Assembly: GCF_001012825.1 (NCBI RefSeq)
Contig: NZ_LCZJ02000020.1
Location: forward strand, 1-64,000
Source of the DNA: Paenibacillus etheri
Lineage (GTDB): Bacteria > Bacillota > Bacilli > Paenibacillales > Paenibacillaceae
Direction: 5' to 3'
Length of the DNA stretch: 64,000 nucleotides
Shown: piece after piece, positions 41,249-50,683 of the stretch
How the letters are laid out: every line of letters begins with the position of its first letter
Position numbering within the stretch: the stretch's first letter is position 1
The notes under the pieces: generated by a model
Database searches by the model: none
What the model was told of the DNA's origin: nothing
Seen by the model: only the letters and a program-made list of their open reading frames with translations
Program-made: the position numbers and the translations under genes

Positions 41249-43477
41249 CTACAGCTTTATACAAGGATGATTGTCCAAGCTCAATGGCTTTGCAAACTCA
41301 ACGTCTTTCAACAACTCGTTATTCCGCTTATTGTGCATAACACGTGATTCGCATACCCCTGACTGAACCTCCTTGAGCATTTGACGATTCTCATCATATA
41401 AGATAACTGCCAGTGTATGATCATCTTGTCTTACAACCAGCTTCATATTGGGCTTAACTTCAAGCGATACCGTTTCAAAAGGAGACACATCGATCATAAC
41501 TTCCAGTCCCACATTCTTGAATGTGTAGGCGTATGTGATTTCAGGCCCACGGTTATAGGTGGCTTCAATACGTCCATTCCCTATATTCACATCATAGGCC
41601 AAGGACTCAAGCTCTTGCGGAATTCTTGGAGCAATTGTCAGTGTGTTGTTAATCAGATCTGGACGGATACCTAAGAAATACTGGTACCACACACGCAGCT
41701 GCTCAGCATTGGACCAAGCCTGCAGGTATGCACCCGTCAACTTCGCCCAGCTCTCACCTTCCGCAGGATAAGCATCCATATTCTCACTAAGTCCACCAAC
41801 AACACCTAAATTCAAGGCCTGCCAGTTCATATTCTTGAATAGCTGATAGGCCGTTTCTTCCTGCCCCGCTTCAATCATACGCTGCATCGCAATACCATTA
41901 AGCCAAATCCAAACCGCACCGTTATGGTAAGCCTCGTCTTTCGGATAATGAGAAGTTAAATGAAACGGACGGAACAAAGGATGATGTCTATCTAGAGAAG
42001 CAACGCCCCATGGGTAGACCAACTCTTCCCACGCGGTACGAATCGCTCTAGCTTTAAAATCGTTATCATCAAACATTTCAAAAGCAAATAACTGGTTAGG
42101 GCGCAAGGAGAATTCTGGCTTGTCCTCTGCATCCAGTCTGTCTGCTAAATAAGGATGCGCTTGATCAAAGAAATCGACCGCAAAATGGCGCTTCAAGGTT
42201 TCAGCAATGCCCTTCCATTTATCAGCGTTCACCTTGTCATCCATATATTCAGCAAAGTAAACACCCGCAAGCAATTGGTTATACCAGAGTGCTTGAATAT
42301 CATTGGCACGGGTATCCCGAGGAGAATATGACTCCAAATTGCCATCCCGGGCATCCATCCAAGTTTCATTATCTGCGTGCTTCAAGTACCCTTTATCATC
42401 TACCCAATATTTTATGGAACCTTCAATACTATATTGTACATTGTGATAAAGCTCTTTAATGATCGCTGTATCTCCCGAATACTTAACGTAATCCTGCAAC
42501 TGGATAATGAATCGCGGCGTACCATCCGTTGTATGGTAATCCACCTTTCCAGGAGACAAGATATTTGGAATTCTACCAAAGTATTTAGAATCTTCGTCCG
42601 TATTCTGAAACTCTGCGAATGATAGCAAGATATTTCTAGCCGTTTCGAATTGCCCTGTAACTAGCACGGCTCCCGGAAGAGCTATGAATTGATCCCGCCC
42701 CCAATATTCGTTAAACCATGGCAGTCCTGCATAGATACCATCACCCTGCTGTCTGGTAACTAACTGATCCATTGTGATGTTCAACCAATTCATAGCTAAA
42801 GTAAACGTATCATCACTGCTGGTTAGATGGGCATTGTGGTGTAAGAAATCTTCCATCCGCTTAACACGTTCATCTTTCAAAGTGCTAATATCTTGTCTAG
42901 CTTTAAGGATTAAGCTTGCTGCTTCTTCGGATGTCTTACCTGCAGCGATATAATAACCCCCAGCGTTTGCATCGGCAATTAGAACTTCATTATCCATGTA
43001 CAAAGGTGAAAGGTTGATCGCGCTAACTGCAATCACCCAATCTCCCTCGATAGCGCTAAAGAATGCGATATGATCCTGTTGGTTTATATAGCTAACATTC
43101 TCTCCCCTTAAAACAATACCTATGGCTTCCTTCGCATTAGCGAGACTAATTTCTAATAAATTATGATAATCCAATAACCACAGCTCTTCTGTCAAATCGG
43201 CGTGCTTACGCACCATTTTATAAGGATAGGCCCAAACTTCAGATTGTCGATTGTCTAGCTTCTGCTCACCTGCGAATAAGGTGTATCCACCGAAAATTCT
43301 ATTCTTAGCAATATTAAGTCCCTCAAAAAATGCATGTTCCACATGATCCGTATGATGGGATTGTGTAAAATAAAATGCTGCCTCTTTATTCGTAAATGAA
43401 ATACCCCGGTTGGCTTCTTGAGAGACAAATGTCTTCATTTCATCCAGAATTGATGTATGAACTTGATTGCTATTCAT
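41249..43477 (-). CDS. Amylo-alpha-1,6-glucosidase-like debranching enzyme
   Basis: This 742-residue protein is related to the glucosidase half of glycogen debranching enzymes (GH133-type (alpha/alpha)6 barrel). Motifs are WFNEYWGRDQFIALPG, RIPNILSPGKVDYHTTDGTP, NETWMDARDG, DIQALWYNQL and YHNGAVWIWL. No signal peptide is seen. It should remove alpha-1,6 glucosyl branches from oligosaccharides inside the cell. It is the last gene of a minus-strand operon with an ABC importer, so its substrate probably arrives through that system. The ATG follows GTAGGAGGCTCACA. Confidence 0.88.
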   Translation of the reverse strand: MNSNQVHTSILDEMKTFVSQEANRGISFTNKEAAFYFTQSHHTDHVEHAFFEGLNIAKNRIFGGYTLFAGEQKLDNRQSEVWAYPYKMVRKHADLTEELWLLDYHNLLEISLANAKEAIGIVLRGENVSYINQQDHIAFFSAIEGDWVIAVSAINLSPLYMDNEVLIADANAGGYYIAAGKTSEEAASLILKARQDISTLKDERVKRMEDFLHHNAHLTSSDDTFTLAMNWLNITMDQLVTRQQGDGIYAGLPWFNEYWGRDQFIALPGAVLVTGQFETARNILLSFAEFQNTDEDSKYFGRIPNILSPGKVDYHTTDGTPRFIIQLQDYVKYSGDTAIIKELYHNVQYSIEGSIKYWVDDKGYLKHADNETWMDARDGNLESYSPRDTRANDIQALWYNQLLAGVYFAEYMDDKVNADKWKGIAETLKRHFAVDFFDQAHPYLADRLDAEDKPEFSLRPNQLFAFEMFDDNDFKARAIRTAWEELVYPWGVASLDRHHPLFRPFHLTSHYPKDEAYHNGAVWIWLNGIAMQRMIEAGQEETAYQLFKNMNWQALNLGVVGGLSENMDAYPAEGESWAKLTGAYLQAWSNAEQLRVWYQYFLGIRPDLINNTLTIAPRIPQELESLAYDVNIGNGRIEATYNRGPEITYAYTFKNVGLEVMIDVSPFETVSLEVKPNMKLVVRQDDHTLAVILYDENRQMLKEVQSGVCESRVMHNKRNNELLKDVEFAKPLSLDNHPCIKL

Positions 43478-43540
43478 TGTGAGCCTCCTACTTGAAATAA
43501 TAGACCGCTATGAAACCTCATAGCGGCTGTCTACTAATAT

Positions 43541-44419
43541 TCACTCTTTAACCGAACCAACGACAATCCCTGTAACGAAATATTTTTGCATAAACGGATA
43601 AATCAACAATAATGGCAGCGTGGAAACCACGATTTTAGCAGCGTTCAAAGTCTTATTCGAAACTTTTGCTAATTCCATTAATTTTTCAGGATCTGTAATA
43701 TTCTGAACCTCAACGCTAAGCTGTTGAATATAGGTTTGCAATGGATAATTCGCCGTTTTATTAATATACACCAAGGCTCCAAAGTAATCATTCCAATGGC
43801 CTACAATGGTAAAGAGTGTAACGGTGGCAAGCGTAGGCAATACTATCGGAAGATAAATTGTACCTAATATTCTCCATTGTGAAGCTCCATCTATATTCGC
43901 AGCTTCCTCCAGAGATTTCGGTACAGCACGGAAAGCATTCATCAGCAAGATCACATTCCCTATCGGTACTGCACCCGGCAAGATCAATGACCAGATGGAG
44001 TCTAAAAGATTAAGCTCTTTGACTACCATAAAGGTTGGAATCAATCCGCCTGAGAATAACATTGCGAAGATAACGAGATTCATATAAATCTTCTGACCCG
44101 TGAATACTCGTGAACTTTTAGACAATGGATAGGCTGTAAGAATCATCAGTCCCATATTCACAAACAGGCCTAACACTACCCGTTCTACAGAGATCATAAA
44201 TGAACGCCAAAACTGGCTATCAGACAATAACTTTTCATATGAACTAAATGTCGGATTAACCGGGAATATACTTACAAGATTAGCGGAAGCCGCCGCATTG
44301 TCACTGAAAGAGATGGCTACTAAATTGACTAACGGTATAAGACAAGATAAGGCAAACGCTAGAACAAATACCCAGATAATAACATCTGCAATACGACCTT
44401 TGATGTTAGATGCGTAAAT
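43541..44419 (-). CDS. Carbohydrate ABC permease (LplC-like), probable ATT start
   Basis: This is a CUT1-type permease with six membrane segments. The EAA loop reads EEAANIDGASQWRILGTIYLP and the end is YFVTGIVVGSVKE. The first ATG/GTG/TTG in frame (TTG 44227) would remove the first 64 residues, which clearly belong to the family: RIADVIIWVFVLAFALSCLI and then AISFSDNAAASANL. The frame is open from a TAA above GGGGGGTTCTCCC. The only start-like codon is ATT 44417-44419, 7 nt after that strong ribosome site, giving the normal 292 residues. ATT initiation or a mutated ATG is inferred. Confidence 0.85.
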   Translation of the reverse strand: MYASNIKGRIADVIIWVFVLAFALSCLIPLVNLVAISFSDNAAASANLVSIFPVNPTFSSYEKLLSDSQFWRSFMISVERVVLGLFVNMGLMILTAYPLSKSSRVFTGQKIYMNLVIFAMLFSGGLIPTFMVVKELNLLDSIWSLILPGAVPIGNVILLMNAFRAVPKSLEEAANIDGASQWRILGTIYLPIVLPTLATVTLFTIVGHWNDYFGALVYINKTANYPLQTYIQQLSVEVQNITDPEKLMELAKVSNKTLNAAKIVVSTLPLLLIYPFMQKYFVTGIVVGSVKE

Positions 44420-44437
44420 GGGAGAACCCCCCTTTCT

Positions 44438-45328
44438 TTAGAAAATACGATAATCCGTAAGTTTTTGCGCCAATTTATTCGCAGAAAGAATCAATACGAT
44501 ACCAACGACCGACCGTAATAGGCCAACTGCTGTACCTAAGCTGTATTGTCTTTCTACCAGACCTACCCGATAAACATAGGTATCAATAATATCCGAAGAT
44601 TCATACACCAAAGGATTATACAGATTGAAGATCTGATCAAAACCAGCATTCAATACATTCGGCAAGTTCAAGGTTGTAACCAGCAAAATAGTTGGCATTA
44701 AGCCTGGCAACGTGATGTGCCACAGTTTCTTAAACCGGTTGGCTCCATCAATGGAGCCAGCCTCATAAAGTCCGGGATCAATGGAGGTCAGAGAAGCTAA
44801 GTAGATAATTGAACCGTACCCAAAACCCTTCCAGACATCCGTTAATACAAGCATCGGTCTAAACCAGGTATTGCTGGCCATAAACAAGACCGGGTCAATT
44901 CCAAACCAGCTCAACATGGCATTAACAGGACCTTCATAAGAGAAGATATTCATGACTACAGTAGCCAAGATCGCCCATGACAAGAAGTTCGGCAGATAAA
45001 CAACCGTCTGTATGAATCGCTTAGCAAACTTCACACGAATTTCATTTAATAACAGGGCAAACACGATGGATGTAAATGTACCCACAATAATTTTCCATAA
45101 TGCGATAACGATCGTATTACTGAAAATCTGTTTGCTGTCAGGAATTTGAAGCATAAACTTGAAATTATCAAGACCTACCCAGGACGAACCACTCATTCCT
45201 TTAGCCGGAACATAGTTTTGAAAAGCCATTATAATACCAAACATTGGGATAAACGAAAAGATAATCAGGAAAATCATGCCTGGCGCCATCATGAAATGGA
45301 ATGCTGTCTGATCTTTTTTATTTTTCAT
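44438..45328 (-). CDS. Carbohydrate ABC permease (LplB-like)
   Basis: This 296-residue CUT1-type permease has six membrane segments. The family start FMMAPGMIFLIIFSFIPMFG and the EAA loop YEAGSIDGANRFKKLWHITLP are intact. It forms a heterodimer with the LplC-like permease 18 bp downstream. No ATPase gene is in the operon; such importers often use a shared MsmX-type ATPase encoded elsewhere. The ATG lies 22 bp after the lipoprotein gene, with GATGTTGAAAGAGATGATCC before it. Confidence 0.93.
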   Translation of the reverse strand: MKNKKDQTAFHFMMAPGMIFLIIFSFIPMFGIIMAFQNYVPAKGMSGSSWVGLDNFKFMLQIPDSKQIFSNTIVIALWKIIVGTFTSIVFALLLNEIRVKFAKRFIQTVVYLPNFLSWAILATVVMNIFSYEGPVNAMLSWFGIDPVLFMASNTWFRPMLVLTDVWKGFGYGSIIYLASLTSIDPGLYEAGSIDGANRFKKLWHITLPGLMPTILLVTTLNLPNVLNAGFDQIFNLYNPLVYESSDIIDTYVYRVGLVERQYSLGTAVGLLRSVVGIVLILSANKLAQKLTDYRIF

Positions 45329-45350
45329 TTATGGATCATCTCTTTCAACA

Positions 45351-47063
45351 TCATTTGTTTGCTATCGCTTCGTTAACTTCCTTAGTAATTATCTCGCCGC
45401 CAGTTTTATTCCAGCTATCTACAAACTTATCAAATGCGTCAGGTGTTTGTTCACCTGTAATGATCTTCAAGTACATTTCAAGTTCCATTTTAGTAAGTGT
45501 CGGCCATTTCAAGGTCATGGATGATGTACTTCCAAAGAATAATGGATTCACTTCTTTAATATTAGAGGATTTCACCAAACTAGCTGTCGTAATACTGGAA
45601 GTATATCCAGCCCATGCGTTGGAGTCTGGTGTTTCTCCATTCTTCTTACTATCAAGGAATTTCTTATAGGAGTTATAAGCCGTTAAATCCTCATTGCTAG
45701 TTAATTTACTGGTATCGCCTGTTTCTAATGCTTCTTTCATGATGTCAACGTTACGATAGAAAGCGTCATAATAATCGATATTAATGGCGAGCGGAGATCC
45801 GCCAACATTCATGCTCTTATAATCTTCAAATTGTTTCAAAGCTTTTGCATCTTTTTCTTGGTAACGCTGATAGTCATATTGAACACTCACAAGCTTGGCT
45901 GCGAGTTCAGGGTGTTCAAAGCCTTTGCGAACAACTAAATAACTGCTGGAAGGATTTCCAGTGAACATTGTAAGCGAGCCATCCTCTGATTGTGGGGCAA
46001 CATAAGATACCCATTCCGCTTCTGGATTCAGCTTAAGCGTGTCCGCCACAGTCCAGCTTCCCCACCAGTTATCCATGAAAGAACCACTTTTTCCGCTTGT
46101 AAGTAGCGCCTTGCGGTCATCACCAGTACGTACTGCAAACTGACGATCAATCAAATTATTCTTGTACATCTCAGACAGTTTGGTCAGTGCAGGCTTCATC
46201 TCTGGTCGAACAGATCCGTATACAGCCTTTCCACTTCCATCATCAATCCACTGTTTTGGATACGCACCATATAGTGAAAAGATATTATTAAATGAGAATT
46301 GTCCACCAGAAACACCGGCAACGTTTTCATTATCGACAACAAGACCTAGCGTTTTACCCGCTCCGTTACCACCAGGATCTTTTTCTACAAATTGAGTAAT
46401 AATGTTCTCCACGTCAGCCATTGATTTCGGCTCAGCAAGTCCCAATTTGTCCATCCAGTCTTTGCGAAGCCAGAGGATACCAGGACCATGTGAGATTTCA
46501 GTAGTTGGTATAGCCATCAGCTTGCCATCGAACTTTGCGCTATCCAGAACACGCCCACCGTAGGAATCATAAATTTCCTTAATTCGATCGCTGGCAGTAT
46601 TCTCATAAGCATCCGTCAGATCTGCAATCAGATCGTTCTCATAAAGCTGTTGCAATGTCGCGTAATCAGGAACCACCATAAGATCGGGTATTTCACCGCT
46701 TACAATCGCCATCGAAACTTTCTGACTATAGTCTGTACCATCATTGGATTCAAACGAGGTTGTATTTTGAATGTTCAGCTTATCCTTGAAATATCTTGTC
46801 CACACATTGTCTGTGGCAGTATCTTTCTCATAAGGCGTTCCTGCAAGTGCTGAATAGCTCGTTGCCACTTGTCCAACAGAATATGTAACTGTTTCAGGAT
46901 AGGCGCCAAATGGAGTCGTCTGTGCTTCTTTCCATGCCGGATCACTCGCATCTGTCTTTGGGGTAGTTGCTGCAGAGTTATTAGAACTCGAACAACCTAC
47001 CATAGCAACAGCTAATAGTGATGATAATATTATGGAGCTTGATTTTCTCAATTTATGTTTCAT
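45351..47063 (-). CDS. Extracellular solute-binding lipoprotein (LplA/LipO-like)
   Basis: This 570-residue sugar-binding lipoprotein has signal peptide SSIILSSLLAVAMVGCSSSN with the lipobox Cys at about 24. A Ser/Thr/Asn-rich linker follows, then the two-lobed binding fold of the large LipO type (for example ISHGPGILWLRKDWMDKLGL and a GSFMDNWWGSWTV stretch). It captures an oligosaccharide at the cell surface for the two permeases downstream. The ATG follows AAAGGGAGGCTCTTATA. A cre site 38 bp upstream and the divergent YesN/YesM genes suggest both catabolite repression and substrate-dependent activation. Confidence 0.92.
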   Translation of the reverse strand: MKHKLRKSSSIILSSLLAVAMVGCSSSNNSAATTPKTDASDPAWKEAQTTPFGAYPETVTYSVGQVATSYSALAGTPYEKDTATDNVWTRYFKDKLNIQNTTSFESNDGTDYSQKVSMAIVSGEIPDLMVVPDYATLQQLYENDLIADLTDAYENTASDRIKEIYDSYGGRVLDSAKFDGKLMAIPTTEISHGPGILWLRKDWMDKLGLAEPKSMADVENIITQFVEKDPGGNGAGKTLGLVVDNENVAGVSGGQFSFNNIFSLYGAYPKQWIDDGSGKAVYGSVRPEMKPALTKLSEMYKNNLIDRQFAVRTGDDRKALLTSGKSGSFMDNWWGSWTVADTLKLNPEAEWVSYVAPQSEDGSLTMFTGNPSSSYLVVRKGFEHPELAAKLVSVQYDYQRYQEKDAKALKQFEDYKSMNVGGSPLAINIDYYDAFYRNVDIMKEALETGDTSKLTSNEDLTAYNSYKKFLDSKKNGETPDSNAWAGYTSSITTASLVKSSNIKEVNPLFFGSTSSMTLKWPTLTKMELEMYLKIITGEQTPDAFDKFVDSWNKTGGEIITKEVNEAIANK

Positions 47064-47100
47064 TATAAGAGCCTCCCTTTTTCTATAAAAAACTCGTATT

Positions 47101-47114
47101 AGAAAACGATTTCA
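47101..47114. promoter_or_regulatory. cre site upstream of the sugar-binding protein gene
   Basis: AGAAAACGATTTCA matches 13 of 14 positions of the cre consensus TGWAANCGNTNWCA. It lies 38 bp upstream of the lipoprotein gene start, in the promoter region of the operon. CcpA-mediated repression is inferred. Confidence 0.7.
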
Positions 47115-47314
47115 ATGCGCCGGCCAGCTTCAAAAAAATTTATATTGTTACTCCCTTAAGTTTATAGATTCTTGCTACCCATCGTAAACGCAAAAAAATT
47201 ATGTTTTACACAAATAAATACTCATCATTAACGATAATATCGTGGAATAATTGCTACGGTCGAAGATGTTATACTACAATATCAATGTCACTACATGTCG
47301 AAAGGTGGTAAATA

Positions 47315-48883
47315 ATGTTATCCATATTGGTGGTGGATGATCATAAGGAGGAGAGAGAGGGGATTGCTTTTCTCATTAAGGAGCTCGGCTTCCCCCTCCA
47401 ATTGCATGTCGCAGAAAACGGCCGTAAAGCACTTGAATATGTAAGCGCACACTCTGTCGATATTCTATTTACCGATGTACGGATGCCTATAATGGATGGA
47501 TTACAGTTAACCAAGGAAGCATTAAAGCTATACCCCAAATTAAAGGTGATCTTATTCAGTGGATTCGCTGAATTTGAATATGCCAAAACAGCCCTCTCCC
47601 TGGGCGTATCCGAGTATCTTTTAAAACCGGTTAACATTGAAGCATTCCAGACTACTTTAGAAAAAGTCATTCAGGAATTAAAGAACCAGCAGCAAAAAGA
47701 AGAAGCGTCACAAAGAAAGCTAAGCTATGTGAGAAAACATCTACTCTTCTCTCTAGTCAACGGTATCGGAAGCCCTCCTCCTCTTCAAGAGCTGTCTATT
47801 GAATTACCCAGCCATTACAATAAAATGCTTTTGTTAGAATTCGATAAGCCTTTTTTTGAAACTGTGGATTCGGAGTTCGAAGAGTTTGTACTTGGTTTAG
47901 TAGACACATCTGCTGATTACTTAAATTTAAACGGATGTCAGAGTCTACTACTGTTTCCCGAGCAAGAGTTTCCTTCTTCCCAGTTTGATAATCATTCAGC
48001 GATACACCTTCATCATTGTATCCATGATAAATATAAAGTGAATTGTTATCTCGCTATGAAAGAAGAAGTAACCTCAATACTAGATTTAGGTTCACTTTTG
48101 ACTTCATTAGAAGAATTGATGGAATATCGTTTTTTTCTCCCAGATACCTTTGTATTTAATACACAAAATGACTTACATTTCTCTGAGGCCTTGTATCCAG
48201 ACCTTACAGATAGCCATCTACTAGATCAGATTCGAAATAATCTGAAGGATCAAGATCTTTTTAGCTTACGGGCAAACACTGAAATTTTATATCAAAAATA
48301 CGTACATCAAGTACAGTATTCACATTTGTATGTAAAGTATATGTTCTCCACCATCTATCAAGAAATCATGACACAAGCCGCACCTATATCAGAAATGGAG
48401 CTGCAGACTGCCGTCGAGACCATATATGGATCTGAAGATTTGCGGGATATCAAAGATATCATATTTGAAGGTATCGCTCGGATTGATCAGAACTCCACCA
48501 ACCATGAGCCTACTCAGAACCGGGATGTCGATGCCGTCAAACAATATATCGAACAATATTATGCAGATGATCTAAGTCTGGAAATGCTTGCTGCTAAAGT
48601 GTATTTGTCTCCACATTATCTCAGCTCTATATTCAAGAAGCAGACAGGCTGTGGGCTTAATAAATATATTAAGAATGTCCGCATGCAAAACGCAAAAGAG
48701 TTGTTAACAAATACGCATCAAAAAATATCAAATATTTGCACTGCAGTGGGCTATCGCAATATTTCATACTTCTGCCAAAATTTCAGGGATTTCTATGGGT
48801 ACACACCAGAAAAATATAGACAGTATAATCAGAAGTCCTCTGTATATCGGGAGGAGCATTATGCAACTTTGGCGGACACTTAA
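47315..48883 (+). CDS. YesN-like AraC-family response regulator
   Basis: This 522-residue regulator has an N-terminal receiver domain with Asp54 (ILFTDVRMPIMDG), acidic VVDDH and Lys in YLLKPVN. A long middle region of unknown fold follows. The C-terminal AraC double HTH reads LAAKVYLSPHYLSSIFKKQT, then ISNICTAVGYRNISYFCQNF. It is transcribed away from the sugar ABC operon and probably activates it. The ATG follows GAAAGGTGGTAAATA. It overlaps the kinase gene by 23 bp, so the pair is co-expressed. Confidence 0.93.
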   Translation: MLSILVVDDHKEEREGIAFLIKELGFPLQLHVAENGRKALEYVSAHSVDILFTDVRMPIMDGLQLTKEALKLYPKLKVILFSGFAEFEYAKTALSLGVSEYLLKPVNIEAFQTTLEKVIQELKNQQQKEEASQRKLSYVRKHLLFSLVNGIGSPPPLQELSIELPSHYNKMLLLEFDKPFFETVDSEFEEFVLGLVDTSADYLNLNGCQSLLLFPEQEFPSSQFDNHSAIHLHHCIHDKYKVNCYLAMKEEVTSILDLGSLLTSLEELMEYRFFLPDTFVFNTQNDLHFSEALYPDLTDSHLLDQIRNNLKDQDLFSLRANTEILYQKYVHQVQYSHLYVKYMFSTIYQEIMTQAAPISEMELQTAVETIYGSEDLRDIKDIIFEGIARIDQNSTNHEPTQNRDVDAVKQYIEQYYADDLSLEMLAAKVYLSPHYLSSIFKKQTGCGLNKYIKNVRMQNAKELLTNTHQKISNICTAVGYRNISYFCQNFRDFYGYTPEKYRQYNQKSSVYREEHYATLADT

Positions 48884-50585
48884 GCAAAATATTCGCGACT
48901 TGAGGTTTCAAACCAAGATCATGCTTTCATTTATGTTAATCAGTATGATTCCTGTTATTGTATTGGGCAGCTTCTGCTATCAAGAAGCTAAATCATCCCT
49001 CATTAAGCAATCCAAATCTGATCTGAATGCAGCCTTAAATCAAGGGGCTTTAGCTTTAAATAGTCATTTGGATGTCTACAATAAACTCATGAATTTCTTG
49101 AGTTTTAATCAGGAAATTATTAATTCAGCCAATCATACCTATACAAGTATGTATGAAATGTATGATCAGTTAACCCATGTAATTGACCAAAATTTCAATA
49201 CGGCACGGTATCTAAATACAGGTGTCGAACAAATAACACTGTATACAGGAACCAATCTTCTGGCACATGGCAATACTGTCAGAGCCCTAAATGATATTAA
49301 ACAGAAACATTGGTATCCGGCATTGATGAAATCAGTCGATGTCCTGTGGTTTACGGATAACAAGGAGATTTTTGCTGTTCGACGCATTATTAATACGAAA
49401 CAGAAAGATCCTAAGGAAAATGTGCTGTATGCACGTGTGAATTACGATTCGTTATTCAAACCTTTTGAACCCCTACTCTCTCAAGGTTCAGAGATTCTCG
49501 TCAAGGATGCTTATGGAAAGTCGATCTATGCCTCACCTGGTATAGAAGGATATATTTCTTCCAATAACTCAGACAACTTGGATACGCTGCATTGGAAAAA
49601 TACGGAGTACACTGTGTTGCAATCCGAAGTTCCTATATCAGGATGGACAGTGATGTTATGCAAACCTACGAAGATGATTACCAATTCTGCTTGGAAAATC
49701 CTCTCGACTGTGGGGCTTGTTATTGTTGCCTGTATTGCTGCCGTTGCTATAACTGCCAATCTATTCTCTCGAAAGTTCAATTCGCGAATTAAACGTCTGC
49801 GCAAAAATATGCGCACCGTTGAAGAGGGATCGCTGGAAGTCACCGTCACCAGTACATCCAAAGATGAAATTGGGGATTTAATCAGAGGCTTTGGTAACAT
49901 GGTTGACAAAACTAAAGTATTAATCGATAAGGTCTATATTGAGGAAATTTCACGAAAAGAATATGAAATGAAAGCCCTTCAAGCTCAGATTAATCCACAT
50001 TTTCTATATAATGCTCTTTCGCTCATCAATTGGAGAGCCATTCGAATCCATGCAACAGATATAAGTGAAATGGCGCAGCTTCTATCCACGTTCTATCGGA
50101 CTACGCTGAATAAAGGGAATAATATTATTTCAGTTTCAGATGAACTATTGAATGTACAATCTTATATACAGATTCAGCTTAACATGCACAGCAACAACTT
50201 CGAGGTAGAATATCAGATCGACGAGACCATTCTCTCTTATTACATGCCTAACCTGATGCTTCAGCCTCTAATTGAGAATGCTATTATTCATGGTATCGAG
50301 AATAGAGGAGAAGAAGAAGGAAGCAAAATTATTCTATCCGGAGAAATGGTGGAGGAGTGTATCATCTTCAAAGTAAAGGATAATGGCGTTGGCATCCCAC
50401 AAGAACGACTCAATCTTCTGCTTAAATCCCAGTCCATAGGCTACGGACTTAAAAATGTAAATGACCGGGCTATGCTAATGTACGGACCAGAATACGGCTT
50501 GTCCATTACCAGTATTTTAGGACTGGGAACGGAGGTCACATTCCGATTCCCATCCAAAAGATACGAAGGTGGCTCTGATCTATAA
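48861..50585 (+). CDS. YesM-like sensor histidine kinase
   Basis: This protein is 574 residues from ATG 48861, chosen because CGGGAGGAGCATT lies just upstream. A membrane segment follows at about 21-42, then an extracellular sensor region (to about 275), a second membrane segment (about 280-300) and HAMP. A His_kinase domain has the phospho-acceptor in QAQINPHFLYNALSLI, and the HATPase has NLMLQPLIENAIIHG and VKDNGVGIP. It reports external sugar or envelope status to the YesN-like regulator. The ATP-binding motifs are intact. Confidence 0.93.
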   Translation: MQLWRTLKQNIRDLRFQTKIMLSFMLISMIPVIVLGSFCYQEAKSSLIKQSKSDLNAALNQGALALNSHLDVYNKLMNFLSFNQEIINSANHTYTSMYEMYDQLTHVIDQNFNTARYLNTGVEQITLYTGTNLLAHGNTVRALNDIKQKHWYPALMKSVDVLWFTDNKEIFAVRRIINTKQKDPKENVLYARVNYDSLFKPFEPLLSQGSEILVKDAYGKSIYASPGIEGYISSNNSDNLDTLHWKNTEYTVLQSEVPISGWTVMLCKPTKMITNSAWKILSTVGLVIVACIAAVAITANLFSRKFNSRIKRLRKNMRTVEEGSLEVTVTSTSKDEIGDLIRGFGNMVDKTKVLIDKVYIEEISRKEYEMKALQAQINPHFLYNALSLINWRAIRIHATDISEMAQLLSTFYRTTLNKGNNIISVSDELLNVQSYIQIQLNMHSNNFEVEYQIDETILSYYMPNLMLQPLIENAIIHGIENRGEEEGSKIILSGEMVEECIIFKVKDNGVGIPQERLNLLLKSQSIGYGLKNVNDRAMLMYGPEYGLSITSILGLGTEVTFRFPSKRYEGGSDL

Positions 50586-50627
50586 CTCTTTTAAATGCAG
50601 TGATGTTGGCTAGCTGCACTCAAAAAT

Positions 50628-50671
50628 TCAACCGGGACATGTACGCTGGATTAAACCCGGTTGATTTTTTT
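50628..50671 (+). terminator. Terminator after the YesN/YesM pair
   Basis: TCAACCGGG pairs with CCCGGTTGA, followed by seven T. It also lies just past the end of the opposing manC gene, so it may be used from one side only. Confidence 0.8.
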
Positions 50672-50683
50672 CAATCTATTGAA

